Positions 55,554 to 64,000 of a stretch of 64,000 nt of DNA are shown piece by piece. The position numbers and the translations under genes are program-made. The notes below the pieces were generated by a model. It ran no database searches. It was given only the letters and a program-made list of their open reading frames with translations, and had not been told where the DNA came from. How positions within the stretch are numbered: position 1 is the stretch's first letter; each line of letters begins with the position of its first letter. The stretch is from the NCBI RefSeq assembly GCF_002951615.1, contig NZ_CP019062.1, positions 4,154,001 to 4,218,000 on the forward strand, read 5' to 3'. The stretch is from Rahnella sikkimica (GTDB lineage: Bacteria; Pseudomonadota; Gammaproteobacteria; Enterobacterales; Enterobacteriaceae).

Positions 55554-58186
55554 AACTCGCCTTCATTCCCGGTAAGCGTTTCCTGAATATCCGCCGTGAA
55601 ACGATGTGCGGCGACGCCAATACTGACGCGGCTGATGGCAGAGCCGGCGGCGAGTTTTTGTAGCAATAACAGAGACAAAGGGGGCAATACTTCGCCGTCG
55701 ATAACGGATTCCAGCATACGGGCGCCGTTTTCAGCGCGTGTAACCCGCAGCATAATTTCGTCACTGACTTCAGCATCGATTACCACGTCTGCGCCAAACC
55801 GCTGATTGAGCAGCGTCTCCAGCCTTCCCAGTTTTGCCGCAATAATCGTGATTAAGGTTTCGCTGGATAACGGCAGGAACGGGATGGTTTCCATGCGTGC
55901 CAGCAGGGCAGGTTTGAAGAAATCGGCCAGAATCGGATACAGCTCATCATGCAGTTGCTCCGGATGACCAGCATGTTCAACAATCACCTGATAACCCAGA
56001 TTTGAGGTAAGGAAGAACACCACGTTTTTGCAGTCAATCAGACGGCCTTCACCGTCGGCCATTTCGCCTTTATCGAATGCCTGATAGAAAAGATTCAAGA
56101 CATCGGGATGGGCTTTTTCAACTTCATCGAGAAGGACGACTGAATAAGGTTTTTGGCGGATGGCCTCCGTCAGAACGCCTCCTTCGCCGTAACCGACATA
56201 GCCCGGAGGCGAGCCAATCAGACGTGAGACGGTATGCTTTTCCTGAAATTCGGACATGTTAATCGTGGTGAGGTACTGGCGACCGCCGAACAGTAATTCA
56301 GCCAGTTGCAGCACGGTTTCAGTTTTGCCGACCCCGCTTGGGCCTGCCAGTAAAAACGCGCCTAACGGGCGGCCGGGTCGGCGCAAGTCGGCTCTTGCGG
56401 TCAGAAGATGTTTATGTAAATGCGCAATCGCCAGTGACTGACCTTTGATTTTTTCACCGAGCCAGACAGGAAGTTCGGTGATCAGCGCCATCTCGCTTTG
56501 CGATAAACGGTTAAGCGGTACGCCTGTCCATTCAGCAATAACGGCAGCGATTTGGTTTTTATCGACATGGGGTGATACCAGCGTTCGGGTCTGATGCAGG
56601 TCATCCAGTTCAGCCATTAGCACCGTCAGTTTTTCGTGTTTTTCCGGCATCACTTCGCTCTGCGATTCAGCATCCGTCATGCTTAAGAATTCGTGGCGCA
56701 GTGAGATTATCCGATGCACTAAATCGCGCTGATGCTTCCAGCCAATATCCAGTTCATTCAGCTGAATCTGGGTTTCTTCATGAAGCTGATGTAATTCATT
56801 CAGGCGCGTATTGTTCTGATGCAAACCTATGCGCTGTTCGCGTTCTAACTGACGAATTTCCGCTTCATATTGATGTCTGGACGTCGTGAGCGCAGAAATC
56901 TGCCGCGGAGGAGAGGAAAGGTTAATCGCCACCCGCGCGCACGCGGTGTCGAGCACATCAATGGCTTTATCCGGAAGCTGGCGGCCTGACAGATAACGTT
57001 CGCTGAGAGTTGCCGCTGCCTGTAACGCTTCATCGTCAATCAGCACACCATGGGATTCTTCATAGACGGAGGCCAGACCGCGCAGAATAATTGTGGCCTC
57101 TGCGGCAGTCGGTTCGGTGACCTTCACGGGCTGAAATCGTCTTGAAAGTGCCGCGTCTTTTTCGAAGTATTTTTTGTATTCGCTCCAGGTCGTTGCGGCT
57201 ATGGTTTTCAGTTCGCCACGGGCGAGGGCAGGTTTAAGCAGGTTGGAAATGTCCAGGCCGCCCTGCTGATTGCCTGCGCCAATCAGTGTATGGGCTTCAT
57301 CAATGAATAAGATCACCGGCGTCGCAGATTGTTTGATTTCGGTCATGATGCCTTTGAAGCGCTTTTCGAACTCCCCTTTTACGGAAGCGCCTGCCTGAAG
57401 TGCACCTAAATCCAGCGTCACCAGTTCCGTATTTTGCAGTTTTTCAGGCACCTGACCTGCGACCATACGTAATGCCAGACCTTCAATCAGTGCGCTTTTG
57501 CCGACGCCAGCCTCACCGACCACAATCGGATTATTTTTTCTCCGGCGACATAAAATATCGATCATCAGATCAATTTCATTATCGCGGCACAGGACGGGAT
57601 CAAGTTTTCCATTGCGCGCGTCATCGGTGACATTACTGGAATAGCGAGCCAGAAGACTCTCTTCGCCCGAGGTCAGGCTATGGCTTGGCATCTCATCATG
57701 TAAAATGACTGATTCCGCAGAGTTTTTCGTCCAGCTGGAAAATTCCAGCTTCAGCAAATCGCGATTAATGCGTGTCAGCAGTTGCGCAGCATCAGCGGGA
57801 ACATAACGGAGCGGGCTATGAAGCAAGGTGAGGAGGAGTATGCCCCCGCGTAATTGCGAAAGCTGCATTTCTGCAGAAGCCAGAAGCCACGCATCCTTTA
57901 GCCATTCGACCAGCAGTGGCGAAAAACTGGGGTAACTGTCGGCTGCGTGACTCCGACCTTCCCCGGCTAAACCGAGTGCATCATGAAGTTCATCAATATC
58001 GATGTCGGTTTGTTCGATGATGACGCGTACATCGCTGCGTGGGGACATCAGCATTTGCGACAGTACCTGAGCAACGGTGATTTCCATTGCCTGCCGGGTC
58101 ACACATTCAGCGGCAGCCAATTCTAATGACTGCTTTGATAAGATATTCAGCCGGTTGACTAATACGGGTAAGTCTATCTGGATCAT
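55541..58186 (-). CDS. tssH: T6SS AAA+ ATPase ClpV (TssH)
   Basis: 881-residue unfoldase that recycles contracted TssBC sheath. An N-terminal Clp_N-like domain (1-~150) is followed by AAA1 with Walker A GEAGVGKS (224-231) and Walker [10 protein letters not shown], a coiled-coil middle domain (~410-500), and AAA2 with Walker [10 protein letters not shown] and Walker [19 protein letters not shown] lies upstream of the ATG. It is between tssL and vasI in the operon. Confused with ClpB only by general similarity; context and the N-terminal domain say ClpV. Confidence 0.95.
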   Translation of the reverse strand: MIQIDLPVLVNRLNILSKQSLELAAAECVTRQAMEITVAQVLSQMLMSPRSDVRVIIEQTDIDIDELHDALGLAGEGRSHAADSYPSFSPLLVEWLKDAWLLASAEMQLSQLRGGILLLTLLHSPLRYVPADAAQLLTRINRDLLKLEFSSWTKNSAESVILHDEMPSHSLTSGEESLLARYSSNVTDDARNGKLDPVLCRDNEIDLMIDILCRRRKNNPIVVGEAGVGKSALIEGLALRMVAGQVPEKLQNTELVTLDLGALQAGASVKGEFEKRFKGIMTEIKQSATPVILFIDEAHTLIGAGNQQGGLDISNLLKPALARGELKTIAATTWSEYKKYFEKDAALSRRFQPVKVTEPTAAEATIILRGLASVYEESHGVLIDDEALQAAATLSERYLSGRQLPDKAIDVLDTACARVAINLSSPPRQISALTTSRHQYEAEIRQLEREQRIGLHQNNTRLNELHQLHEETQIQLNELDIGWKHQRDLVHRIISLRHEFLSMTDAESQSEVMPEKHEKLTVLMAELDDLHQTRTLVSPHVDKNQIAAVIAEWTGVPLNRLSQSEMALITELPVWLGEKIKGQSLAIAHLHKHLLTARADLRRPGRPLGAFLLAGPSGVGKTETVLQLAELLFGGRQYLTTINMSEFQEKHTVSRLIGSPPGYVGYGEGGVLTEAIRQKPYSVVLLDEVEKAHPDVLNLFYQAFDKGEMADGEGRLIDCKNVVFFLTSNLGYQVIVEHAGHPEQLHDELYPILADFFKPALLARMETIPFLPLSSETLITIIAAKLGRLETLLNQRFGADVVIDAEVSDEIMLRVTRAENGARMLESVIDGEVLPPLSLLLLQKLAAGSAISRVSIGVAAHRFTADIQETLTGNEGELCVE

Positions 58187-58202
58187 AGAAAACTCCTTTT
58201 TC

Positions 58203-58967
58203 CTATCTCAGTAGGTTGTTCAGTTGAAGCAAAATGTCCTGAGTCTGTGTATTCAGACGAAGTAAATAGAACAGGTAGGTCACAACCAAAATGGCGACGC
58301 CACCCGCCAGAAGATGCTTAATACTCATCCGCTGGATCAGACGGTAAGCGCCATTTGCCCCTTTCTTATTCTGATGAAGCAAGGGGAAAGCGCTTTCGCC
58401 CCGGAGCTGATGCAGGATGTGATGAAGACGATGAAAAATTTGCTCAAACTCGTCGTTATTTTGAGCACTGACTTTGTAACGCCCGCGAAAACCGAGTGAA
58501 AAGCACAGATATAAGAACTCCAGAAGATCCTGATATCGTTTGGGTTCTCCCATCAGCCTTTCCAGCAGAATAAAAACTTTTTCCCCGCCCCAGGTTTCAT
58601 TATGGAAATGCACCAGCAAGGACTGTTTGATCCAATCATTCTGTGCCGACCAGCCCTGACCCAGCGCTGTTTCATCAATAAACGTACACAGCACGTAACG
58701 GAAAGAGATGATCGTGCCCGGCTCGTAACTGTGATTTTGCAAAAGCTGCTCGATGGCGCGAATGTCCGTGACTACCTGACCAAAGAGATGCTCAGGCAAT
58801 CCACGGCTGCTCATGCTTTTCAGGCGAAGCACCATCCCCAGCAGCGGAGTGGCGGCGTCAATCATGGTATTCAGGCTGTTGCCACGTAATGTCAGGTGAT
58901 ACTGGCGCTGGCCTTCTTCACTGACGTCTTCCGGGGGGATAGCTGAAACTGATGGCATCTCGCTCAT
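58203..58967 (-). CDS. tssL: T6SS inner-membrane protein TssL (DotU type)
   Basis: 254-residue DotU-family protein with a cytoplasmic helical domain (FIDETALGQGWSAQNDWIKQ) and a single C-terminal membrane helix (~228-247, LLAGGVAILVVTYLFYLL). No OmpA-like peptidoglycan-binding domain is attached, so cell-wall anchoring must come from another protein. Works with TssM and TssJ. AGAGGATAACGC precedes the ATG, 4 bases after the tssK stop. Confidence 0.93.
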   Translation of the reverse strand: MSEMPSVSAIPPEDVSEEGQRQYHLTLRGNSLNTMIDAATPLLGMVLRLKSMSSRGLPEHLFGQVVTDIRAIEQLLQNHSYEPGTIISFRYVLCTFIDETALGQGWSAQNDWIKQSLLVHFHNETWGGEKVFILLERLMGEPKRYQDLLEFLYLCFSLGFRGRYKVSAQNNDEFEQIFHRLHHILHQLRGESAFPLLHQNKKGANGAYRLIQRMSIKHLLAGGVAILVVTYLFYLLRLNTQTQDILLQLNNLLR

Positions 58968-58971
58968 TGCG

Positions 58972-60321
58972 TTATCCTCTTATTGCCCAGAGCTGCAAAT
59001 CCAGTTCAGGGAATGATCCCGATACGTGCAGCGCAATGCCGTTTTGTTTCACTATTTCTGTCCAGGCAGGGCTGTTTTTATCCAGAGAGAAGTAGACGTA
59101 ATTGGCGTGGTAAGGGATCTGCCGGGGAGCGGTTGAGAGTACGACTAACGGCACGCCCGGAACCTGAACGCTGACGACATTGCGTATTTTTTCGACCGAG
59201 CTGATCTTCGATTGCTGAATGAACTGGCGTTGCAATATCTCATGTGGCAACTGAGATTTGACCGCCAGTACAAAGTTAGCCGATTGAAGTAGCGTGGCGT
59301 CATTCACGAGAGCCACGAAGATGCCATCCATGAAGCTAAATGGCAGGTTCATCGCTCTTGGTGCGAGAACGGTTCCCAGCGCTTTTCGCAGGCGTGGCAT
59401 TATTTGGTCGAACGTCGCGGTCAGGTTATCGTGCCGGTAGGATCCAAGCTTTTCGGGTAAACGGGTGTCTTCAGTAAATGTCACCAGCTCGCCATACAGT
59501 GAGATAAGGTCAAGATAAAACGCTTCCGGATGCAGCGTCGATAATGCCGCCCGGTGAGTAAATTTCGTCTGATTTCTGTTGAACATTTGCAACATCATAA
59601 ATTCAGCAACATCAGCGATCCCCTGTTGCGAAGGGGAGCCAATCCGGCTGGCCAGCTCTGAGGCTCTGCTGGCCAGCGCCGAGGTTATTTCATCCCGATA
59701 TCGGCGTAATGTCGCGCTGGACTGAACGGTCTGGCAGCCCGGAATAAAATCGGGATCCAGCTCAATACGTCCATCGGCATGACGATTTTTGATGCGACAT
59801 ACCGGGACCATGACCCAGGCGCTCAAATCTTCTGCCGTGCTCATTAAGCGCGGGATCAGTTGGCCTAATGCCAGCTGGCTGGCGTCGCCTTCATTGGTGT
59901 GCAGGTCGCGAACATCACTGTAATTGATCCGGTATCGCCCGGAGCTTTGCCCGGCACTGTGCATGCCTTCCACTTCATTGATGACGTCACTGATAATGGG
60001 GAAAACCAGGAAAATATCCCGACTGATGGCGGAAGCCATGCCACTTATGAGCAGCGGAACAGGCAGAATATCTTGATCTGGAATGCTAAATACGGTGCCG
60101 TCTGGCATGGAGCCGGTGGCTTTGTTGATACTGATTTTGCCGTGCTTGAGCTGTGTTTCATCAATATCGAGTTCGGTAAATCCCCAGTTAAAATTGCTGA
60201 TAGCTGACAAACGATTGTGAACCACATAGTCGTTATAACGCTGAAGCTGCTGAAAATGCTGAGGCTTCACAAACAGCCCTTCCTGCCAGATCACTTTATT
60301 TTTCATGGTTGCCACGATCAT
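58972..60321 (-). CDS. tssK: T6SS baseplate subunit TssK
   Basis: 449-residue TssK (ImpJ/VasE), the trimeric adaptor between baseplate and TssL/TssM. Family start VIWQEGLFVKPQHFQQLQRY and C-terminal YVYFSLDKNSPAWTEIVKQ are clear. ATG 60321 overlaps the tssJ stop (ATGA) and has GAGG before it; an ATG at 60306 (MKNKVIWQEG) is closer to the usual family N-terminus. I keep the longer frame but the difference is only five residues. Confidence 0.94.
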   Translation of the reverse strand: MIVATMKNKVIWQEGLFVKPQHFQQLQRYNDYVVHNRLSAISNFNWGFTELDIDETQLKHGKISINKATGSMPDGTVFSIPDQDILPVPLLISGMASAISRDIFLVFPIISDVINEVEGMHSAGQSSGRYRINYSDVRDLHTNEGDASQLALGQLIPRLMSTAEDLSAWVMVPVCRIKNRHADGRIELDPDFIPGCQTVQSSATLRRYRDEITSALASRASELASRIGSPSQQGIADVAEFMMLQMFNRNQTKFTHRAALSTLHPEAFYLDLISLYGELVTFTEDTRLPEKLGSYRHDNLTATFDQIMPRLRKALGTVLAPRAMNLPFSFMDGIFVALVNDATLLQSANFVLAVKSQLPHEILQRQFIQQSKISSVEKIRNVVSVQVPGVPLVVLSTAPRQIPYHANYVYFSLDKNSPAWTEIVKQNGIALHVSGSFPELDLQLWAIRG

Positions 60322-60851
60322 TCATCCTCATTTTTTATTTCGATACTGTTGTCACGGACATGGACCAGCAGGTGGTAGTGGTGGCCGATGCCTGTAACGC
60401 GCTCAATGGATTTCCATTCGGTTACCTGATCGTCAGAGAAATAGGCCACCACGCCGATATAACGTGTGGTCGGCTCTAATTTCGTGAGCGGTAATGTTTT
60501 CATGGTGTCTGGCAGTAAATTGAAATCCTGGTGATCGATGTAGTTTTTGCCCAGAACGTCATCCAGTTTGTTGGTGGTGATCTGATCGAAATCGGCTTGC
60601 CTAAGTTTTGAATCTTCACTCATATAAATGAGCTGGATGCTCACCGGGGAAGGCTCGCCACTGTCATTAGGATTGATGTTGGGTTCAGTCAGCAACATGA
60701 CGGTCATGTCCGAAGGTTGCGCCGCGTTTTCACCCACCTTAATGTCAGGATCACCGATAACCTGGCCTATTTTTTTAATGGTCTGGCAACCTGTGATAGC
60801 GCCACACATCAGGCATATCAGTGAGATTGACAAGAGAAAACGCCATCTCAT
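60318..60851 (-). CDS. tssJ: T6SS outer-membrane lipoprotein TssJ
   Basis: 177-residue lipoprotein (VasD/SciN). The signal peptide ends in lipobox AITGC (Cys22), placing it in the outer membrane. The mature part is a transthyretin-like beta sandwich with PVSIQLIYMSEDSKLRQADF and LEPTTRYIGVVAYFSD. It binds the TssM periplasmic domain. It overlaps tagH by 4 bases and tssK by 4 bases, so all three are coupled. Confidence 0.93.
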   Translation of the reverse strand: MRWRFLLSISLICLMCGAITGCQTIKKIGQVIGDPDIKVGENAAQPSDMTVMLLTEPNINPNDSGEPSPVSIQLIYMSEDSKLRQADFDQITTNKLDDVLGKNYIDHQDFNLLPDTMKTLPLTKLEPTTRYIGVVAYFSDDQVTEWKSIERVTGIGHHYHLLVHVRDNSIEIKNEDE

Positions 60852-62176
60852 GATGTGCTTGTCTCCCGGTTCGCCTGGCGCAATACACGGTCATAAACCT
60901 GGGCGTACACTTCGTTGAAGAGTTTCTCAAAACCGAGCTGGCGGCTTGATGCCAGTTCCGCGTAGTAGTTGCAGTACATGCGCCACGCCCACGCGTCATC
61001 CATCTCCTGCCGGTGTTCGTGGCTGCGGCGGTACTGCGCAAAACGATGCATCAATTGCTCTGGTGAAAAGGCATCAAGCATCATTCGCAGGGCTTCAACG
61101 ATGGCTATCTGATTCGCCTGGTTATGCAATTTCATATTGCGGAGGCTTTCTGAAACAGCGGCTGGCGCTGACAAGTGCACCGGGCTTTTTTGATCGGCAA
61201 ATAACACGCTCAGAGCCGATTCGTAATTCAGATTCAGGCGTAAGGGATTGTCTTCTAAAGGACGCAGATGCTTGTCGGAAAGGCTGTTTTGTTGAAATTG
61301 CAAATCGAGTAACCCTTTCACTGCGGCTTGTAACGTACGGCCAATTTCTTCTAAAAAATCATCCGCATCTTGGGAATTATTTAAAGGAACCGCATGGCCC
61401 AATCCGCGCATCAGCGGTGTGATGGCGACATGCCGATAAGTCAGATCATTTTTCTGACGGTTAACGTCATCTTCCGTGGGGGAATACGGGTCATTTCGCG
61501 TGTCTGGTAAGTCCATAAAAGGGTTATCTATTCCGCCTCTTGGGGCGATATCAGAACCCGGCGCGGCCGGATGGATCCGGTGGGAATACTGCATATAAGA
61601 AGGATCATCGAAAGCAGAGAATTCGGCATGGAGAGTGGTCAGACTTTCCTTTTGCAGAGCGGCAAGCGGATCCTGAGAAAAGCTGTTAACTAACGTCGGT
61701 GCCGTTTCACGATAAGGTAGGGTGTTTTGGTAAGCTGGCTGCCCGTCAGTCGTTAACAGCGTTTCTGTCAACTGATCGCGATTCATTACGATGGTTTCTG
61801 GTGTGGCATTTTGCATGTCATAGTTCACCTCATCACCAAGATGAAACTGCGCTTTCATGCGAAGAGAGCCGATGTGGATTTCGTCCCCTTGTCTGAGGCG
61901 AATCAGCCCAGAGTTTTGGGCGACGCCAGACTGGTTTATCTGCAGATTCCTGGCGAAGCTTTGCATGCAAAAAGCGCCATCATGCCAGCTGATAACACAG
62001 CATTTTTCCCCGATGGTTTTCTGCCGATCCTGTATTGACCAGTGGCAGTTTTCTGCATGACCAATATCACCGCCGTCCGTATTGAAAAGGCATTTTGCCG
62101 CCCGACCACTTTCCAGTTCATTACCATTCAAAATCTGTAATGAGAGTGATGGCTGCTGTTGTGTATCCTTTGCCAT
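60848..62176 (-). CDS. tagH: T6SS-associated FHA domain protein TagH
   Basis: 442-residue protein with an N-terminal forkhead-associated domain (~1-105; DGGDIGHAENCHWSIQD, then GDEIHIGSLRMKAQFHLGDE) and a C-terminal TagH/VasC domain. FHA domains bind phosphothreonine, and in other systems Fha proteins take part in threonine-phosphorylation control of T6SS. No kinase or phosphatase gene is present in the window. The frame starts at 62188, but ATG 62176 has GGAG upstream. Confidence 0.9.
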   Translation of the reverse strand: MAKDTQQQPSLSLQILNGNELESGRAAKCLFNTDGGDIGHAENCHWSIQDRQKTIGEKCCVISWHDGAFCMQSFARNLQINQSGVAQNSGLIRLRQGDEIHIGSLRMKAQFHLGDEVNYDMQNATPETIVMNRDQLTETLLTTDGQPAYQNTLPYRETAPTLVNSFSQDPLAALQKESLTTLHAEFSAFDDPSYMQYSHRIHPAAPGSDIAPRGGIDNPFMDLPDTRNDPYSPTEDDVNRQKNDLTYRHVAITPLMRGLGHAVPLNNSQDADDFLEEIGRTLQAAVKGLLDLQFQQNSLSDKHLRPLEDNPLRLNLNYESALSVLFADQKSPVHLSAPAAVSESLRNMKLHNQANQIAIVEALRMMLDAFSPEQLMHRFAQYRRSHEHRQEMDDAWAWRMYCNYYAELASSRQLGFEKLFNEVYAQVYDRVLRQANRETSTS

Positions 62177-62201
62177 GCTGCGCTCCATTTATGTGTTTTG
62201 T

Positions 62202-63236
62202 TTACGATCTCACGGTGATTTTCACGTGAGGATGACGGGCCGGTTTTCCGAGAAAACTTGTCCATCCCAGCAGGGAATTTTGTTCATTACCGAGCGTCAT
62301 CCCGCCAACCTGATCAGGCGCGATCCCCAGACGTAAATCCCAGGCAAACTGATCGCGTAATATGAACGCGACAAAGAGCGTCAAAGGCAGGAAGTTTTCT
62401 CCATTCGGAAGGAAGGAAAGGAAACTTTCGCGAGATAAGTTATCGATGCATAAAAGGAATTTGCCACCACGGTCTGGCACAGAACTTCCAATGGAAAAAT
62501 TCTGGCCCAGCACCGACTTTCCAGTAATTTTGCAACCGCGAATACCCCGGCTGCCGAGGCGGTTTTGTTGCTCAGGAGCAATATTCATCCTTCGCAATTG
62601 CCAGCCCTGCAACGTCACTTCGTCAAGATCAAAGCAATGTGAAATCAGGCTGCAAATCACCTCTGGCGAGCGTCCCGGATTTGCCAGTGCGCCGGCGTAG
62701 GCCAACATTTTGCTGTGGTTAATTGCCATGCGGCCACGAATGCTTGCGCTACCCAACCCGACCAGTGAATACATTCGCTGAGAGAAATCATCTGTCCCAC
62801 CATTACGGAAACAAACGTAGTACCGATATTTCCGCCAGATGTGATAGATAAACTGCGTCCATCGGTGGGAAAACATATCCAAAAAATCAGTCAGTTTTCT
62901 TTCACCTTGCGCCGATTCCCAGGCAAGACTATCGAGGTAATATCCCGGCATAGGCGACTGGCTCCCATGTAACCCCAGAAATGCCGTCGTCATGATGATT
63001 TGGTTGGATTTATTAAGGCTGAGGGACTGCACATCGCTTATGGGAAAAGCGATGCTGGCATCAGCCTCGAAGCGAACCGCTTCTTCATGGGGCTCTGTCT
63101 GCAGAGAGATATTTTCATAAGTCCCTGTCTGTTTATGGATCGCCTCCACCAGCGCGTAAAAGTTATAACGGCGAACATCGCTGAACGGGATATTTGTCAT
63201 TAAATCAGCGCGTGCTGACCTATTCTTTCCGGCCAT
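62202..63236 (-). CDS. tssG: T6SS baseplate subunit TssG
   Basis: 344-residue TssG (ImpH/VasB), part of the baseplate wedge with TssE, TssF and TssK. Seen are NFYALVEAIHKQTG, the FLDMFSHRW motif, and LGWTSFLGKP near the C-terminus. Two starts are possible: 63236, with AGGAG 8 bases upstream but 37 bases inside tssF, or ATG 63200, which overlaps the tssF stop by one base (TAATG) and would give 332 residues. The longer one is listed because of its RBS. Confidence 0.9.
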   Translation of the reverse strand: MAGKNRSARADLMTNIPFSDVRRYNFYALVEAIHKQTGTYENISLQTEPHEEAVRFEADASIAFPISDVQSLSLNKSNQIIMTTAFLGLHGSQSPMPGYYLDSLAWESAQGERKLTDFLDMFSHRWTQFIYHIWRKYRYYVCFRNGGTDDFSQRMYSLVGLGSASIRGRMAINHSKMLAYAGALANPGRSPEVICSLISHCFDLDEVTLQGWQLRRMNIAPEQQNRLGSRGIRGCKITGKSVLGQNFSIGSSVPDRGGKFLLCIDNLSRESFLSFLPNGENFLPLTLFVAFILRDQFAWDLRLGIAPDQVGGMTLGNEQNSLLGWTSFLGKPARHPHVKITVRS

Positions 63237-64000
63237 TCATAGCACTCCTGATTATCGATATTGACCACTTTTAATATGTGGAAGCTGTTCACGCTGGCAT
63301 AGAGCGAAAAGAAATGTGAAAGCACGGTGCCCAGTAAATACAAATCGCCTTCACAGACAAACGGTGTCTGCCGGATAGATATCGTGGAGGCCAGTCCGCG
63401 GACAGGGACGCCTTTAAATAAGCGATCGACCGGATGAGTTTCAATTTTCTCCATGGCATCCAGTTTCTGCTGAGATAATCGTGCCGCCTGAGGATGATGA
63501 ATTCCCGGTAAATCGTAAGTACGCAGTACCTGTTTTAATGCTTCAAGATCTAACAATGACAAATAATTAAGGCTCATGTTCGACAGCAAAGACCAGTGAA
63601 GGCTGCCATCGAGAATGGGATATAAAGGCAATGAGGGTCTGGTCACATTACGGAATGACGTAATGGCCGGATCTTTTCCGCTTGCCAGATTAATATCGCC
63701 AATTTTAAGTTGGGCAGGAAGATCTCGATTTGTGCACGTTAATGTAATGGAAACAATTTCTTCATTATCTTCAATATTTTTCTGTTTTTGGTGCGTGCCG
63801 TCGCCATGCACAAAAGAAATATAATGCTCAAAACCAGGGCTGGTCAGTGAACTTTGCGTCTTCACGCGGTAGTACAAAGCTTCGCGCTGCTGAGCATATT
63901 CAACCTGATGCTGAAAACTTTCGAAAGACACATAAGTATGCGTAATTGTCTCAGCAGACTTTCCGTTTCTTTTTATATTCCGTAAGCCACTTTGCACACT
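63200..64000 (-). CDS. tssF: T6SS baseplate subunit TssF, C-terminal part
   Basis: The last 266 codons of TssF (ImpG/VasA); the rest lies beyond the right edge. Family features: AEVQ-like mid part with SGKDPAITSFRNVTRPSLPL, SLLSNMSLNYLSLLDLEALK and the C-terminal GTVLSHFFSLYASVNSFHIL. It is a wedge component with TssG. The tssB, tssC, tssE and vgrG genes are not in the window and may lie further right. Confidence 0.93.
   Translation of the reverse strand, partial: SVQSGLRNIKRNGKSAETITHTYVSFESFQHQVEYAQQREALYYRVKTQSSLTSPGFEHYISFVHGDGTHQKQKNIEDNEEIVSITLTCTNRDLPAQLKIGDINLASGKDPAITSFRNVTRPSLPLYPILDGSLHWSLLSNMSLNYLSLLDLEALKQVLRTYDLPGIHHPQAARLSQQKLDAMEKIETHPVDRLFKGVPVRGLASTISIRQTPFVCEGDLYLLGTVLSHFFSLYASVNSFHILKVVNIDNQECYEWPERIGQHALI

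Overview
The window is a chromosomal segment of an enterobacterium. Gene content and order match the E. coli-type neighbourhoods of sspAB, gltBD, arcB, mtgA, lpoA-yraN-diaA-dolP, rsmI, rnpB, the yqj cluster, exu/uxa, pyrBI, argI and rraB. Protein sequences are diverged from E. coli, and several E. coli neighbours are missing (elbB and yhcC beside arcB). A Yersiniaceae-like genome such as Rahnella is my best guess; that assignment is inference, not measured.

Layout: (1) 1-12.4 kb: 3' end of rpsI, sspA-sspB (+), gltB-gltD (-), arcB (+), mtgA (+). (2) 12.4-19.3 kb: lpoA-yraN-diaA-dolP (-), divergent rsmI (+) with the RNase P RNA gene directly behind it, then yhaK (-) and its LysR-type neighbour yhaJ (+). 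(3) 19.3-23.8 kb: yqjG, yqjF, yqjK-yqjE-yqjD, yqjC, mzrA, yqjA, all on minus. (4) 24-32.5 kb: hexuronate module exuR, exuT (-) facing uxaC-uxaB-uxaA (+) across a ~960-bp regulatory region with repeated elements, then ygjV. (5) 32.5-36.5 kb: four-gene minus operon of ATP-grasp, alpha-E, transglutaminase and Anbu proteasome-like peptidase. (6) 36.7-43.1 kb: ridA, pyrI-pyrB with leader peptide and attenuator, tabA, a GH13 sucrose-phosphorylase-like enzyme, argI with two ARG boxes, rraB. (7) 43.1-64 kb: low-GC accessory DNA, then a type VI secretion system (T6SS) on minus. In transcription order it reads tssF (cut by the window end), tssG, tagH/fha, tssJ, tssK, tssL, tssH/clpV, vasI, tssA, tssM, vasL, hcp, then effector cassettes.

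The most interesting part is 43.4-49.0 kb. A ~1,040-bp block (hcp plus the 3' part of vasL) is present twice, 2,940 bp apart. A promoter-effector-immunity cassette sits between the copies and a second putative membrane effector/immunity pair faces the array from the far end. The distal hcp copy ends early at an in-frame stop, the distal vasL copy is a broken remnant, and the effector between the copies looks frameshifted within its first codons. This looks like a T6SS effector array built by segmental duplication and then partly decayed.

Functional themes: nitrogen assimilation (gltBD) and arginine/pyrimidine synthesis (argI, pyrBI); redox and envelope control (arcB, mzrA, yqjA, lpoA, dolP); galacturonate catabolism (exuT to uxaCBA under ExuR); and contact-dependent competition (T6SS).
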